Source: Caballeronia temeraria
GTDB lineage: Bacteria; Pseudomonadota; Gammaproteobacteria; Burkholderiales; Burkholderiaceae
DNA: 64,000 bases
Reading direction: 5' to 3'
Assembly (NCBI RefSeq): GCF_001544795.2
Contig: NZ_FCOI02000027.1
Location: forward strand, 38,434-102,433
In this document: piece after piece, positions 63,936-64,000 of the stretch
Layout of the letters: every line of letters starts with the position of its first letter
How positions within the stretch are numbered: position 1 is the first letter of the stretch
Program-made: the position numbers and the translations under genes
The notes under the pieces: model-generated
Told to the model about the DNA's origin: nothing
Seen by the model: the letters and a program-made list of their open reading frames with translations, nothing else
The model's database searches: none

Positions 63936-63945
63936 TGCTCTTTAA
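63936..63945 (+). promoter_or_regulatory. boxA antitermination signal of the rRNA leader
   Basis: TGCTCTTTAA is the bacterial boxA consensus bound by NusB-S10. It is followed by the leader TAACAGCCGATAAGTGTGGG typical of beta-proteobacterial 16S operons. The 16S rRNA gene should begin just beyond base 64000 and is not itself in the window. Confidence 0.85.
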
Positions 63946-64000
63946 AAACTAACAGCCGATAAGTGTGGGCGCTTGATAGCGAGTGCGGCCGGTTCTTCGG

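Overview
The window is a gene-dense, GC-rich stretch of a main chromosome from a beta-proteobacterium. Gene content and order point to Burkholderiaceae, most likely Paraburkholderia or Caballeronia. Supporting arrangements are engB-hemB, pilMNOQ-aroK-aroB-dgt, gltB-gltD, thiO-thiS-thiG-thiE under a TPP riboswitch, mlaF-E-D-A-C-B, murA-his-tat, petABC-sspAB and a 16S rRNA leader at the right edge. Genus assignment is inference from gene order and protein character. I see no prophage, CRISPR array, insertion sequence with terminal repeats or genomic island. Almost every gene is a core housekeeping gene.

Layout. 1-1550: hemB (cut by the left edge) and engB on the minus strand, with a candidate plus-strand small RNA between them. 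1853-7905: a di-haem cytochrome c4, the System II cytochrome c maturation pair resB-ccsB, and the MsrPQ repair system for oxidised periplasmic methionine. 7955-12383: lysA and lptM (minus), cyaY (plus) and the penicillin-binding protein gene mrcA (minus). 12635-19673: a compact type IV pilus/competence cluster whose third gene looks like a PilO-PilP fusion, followed by aroK, aroB and a dGTPase-like gene. 19718-24682: the glycerol-3-phosphate uptake operon ugpBAEC-Q. 24701-27011: a DUF883 membrane protein, an OmpW porin and a REP-associated (RAYT) transposase relative that has lost key catalytic residues. 27342-33589: glutamate synthase gltBD. 33659-35401: a YddA-type ABC exporter. 35598-39207: thiamine synthesis genes behind a TPP riboswitch.

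39266-43500 is the complete Mla phospholipid-transport operon, with the outer-membrane lipoprotein MlaA encoded inside it. 43701-57293 is a long co-directional run: ABC-2 exporter, BolA-like protein, murA, all histidine genes from hisG to hisE (with marC inserted between hisB and hisH), a small membrane protein, hinT and tatABC. It ends at a bidirectional terminator shared with a DegS-like protease on the other strand. 58636-63649 holds a Nif3-like protein, the cytochrome bc1 complex petABC, and sspA-sspB. tRNA-Thr(UGU) follows, then a strong rRNA promoter with boxB/boxA antitermination signals. The 16S rRNA gene itself should start just beyond base 64000.

How the genes fit together. Cytochromes c4 and c1 are clients of ResB-CcsB. 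The bc1 Rieske protein and MsrP carry twin-arginine signals and are likely clients of the Tat translocase encoded here. The most interesting unexplained items are: (i) a probable small RNA with a CUCCUCCC-type (anti-Shine-Dalgarno) loop between hemB and engB; (ii) the catalytically degenerate RAYT relative with an AT-hook-like tail directly upstream of gltB, next to an 18-bp perfect palindrome; (iii) the PilO-PilP fusion in a minimal pilus operon; and (iv) the uncharacterised ~160-residue N-terminal domain on ThiE.
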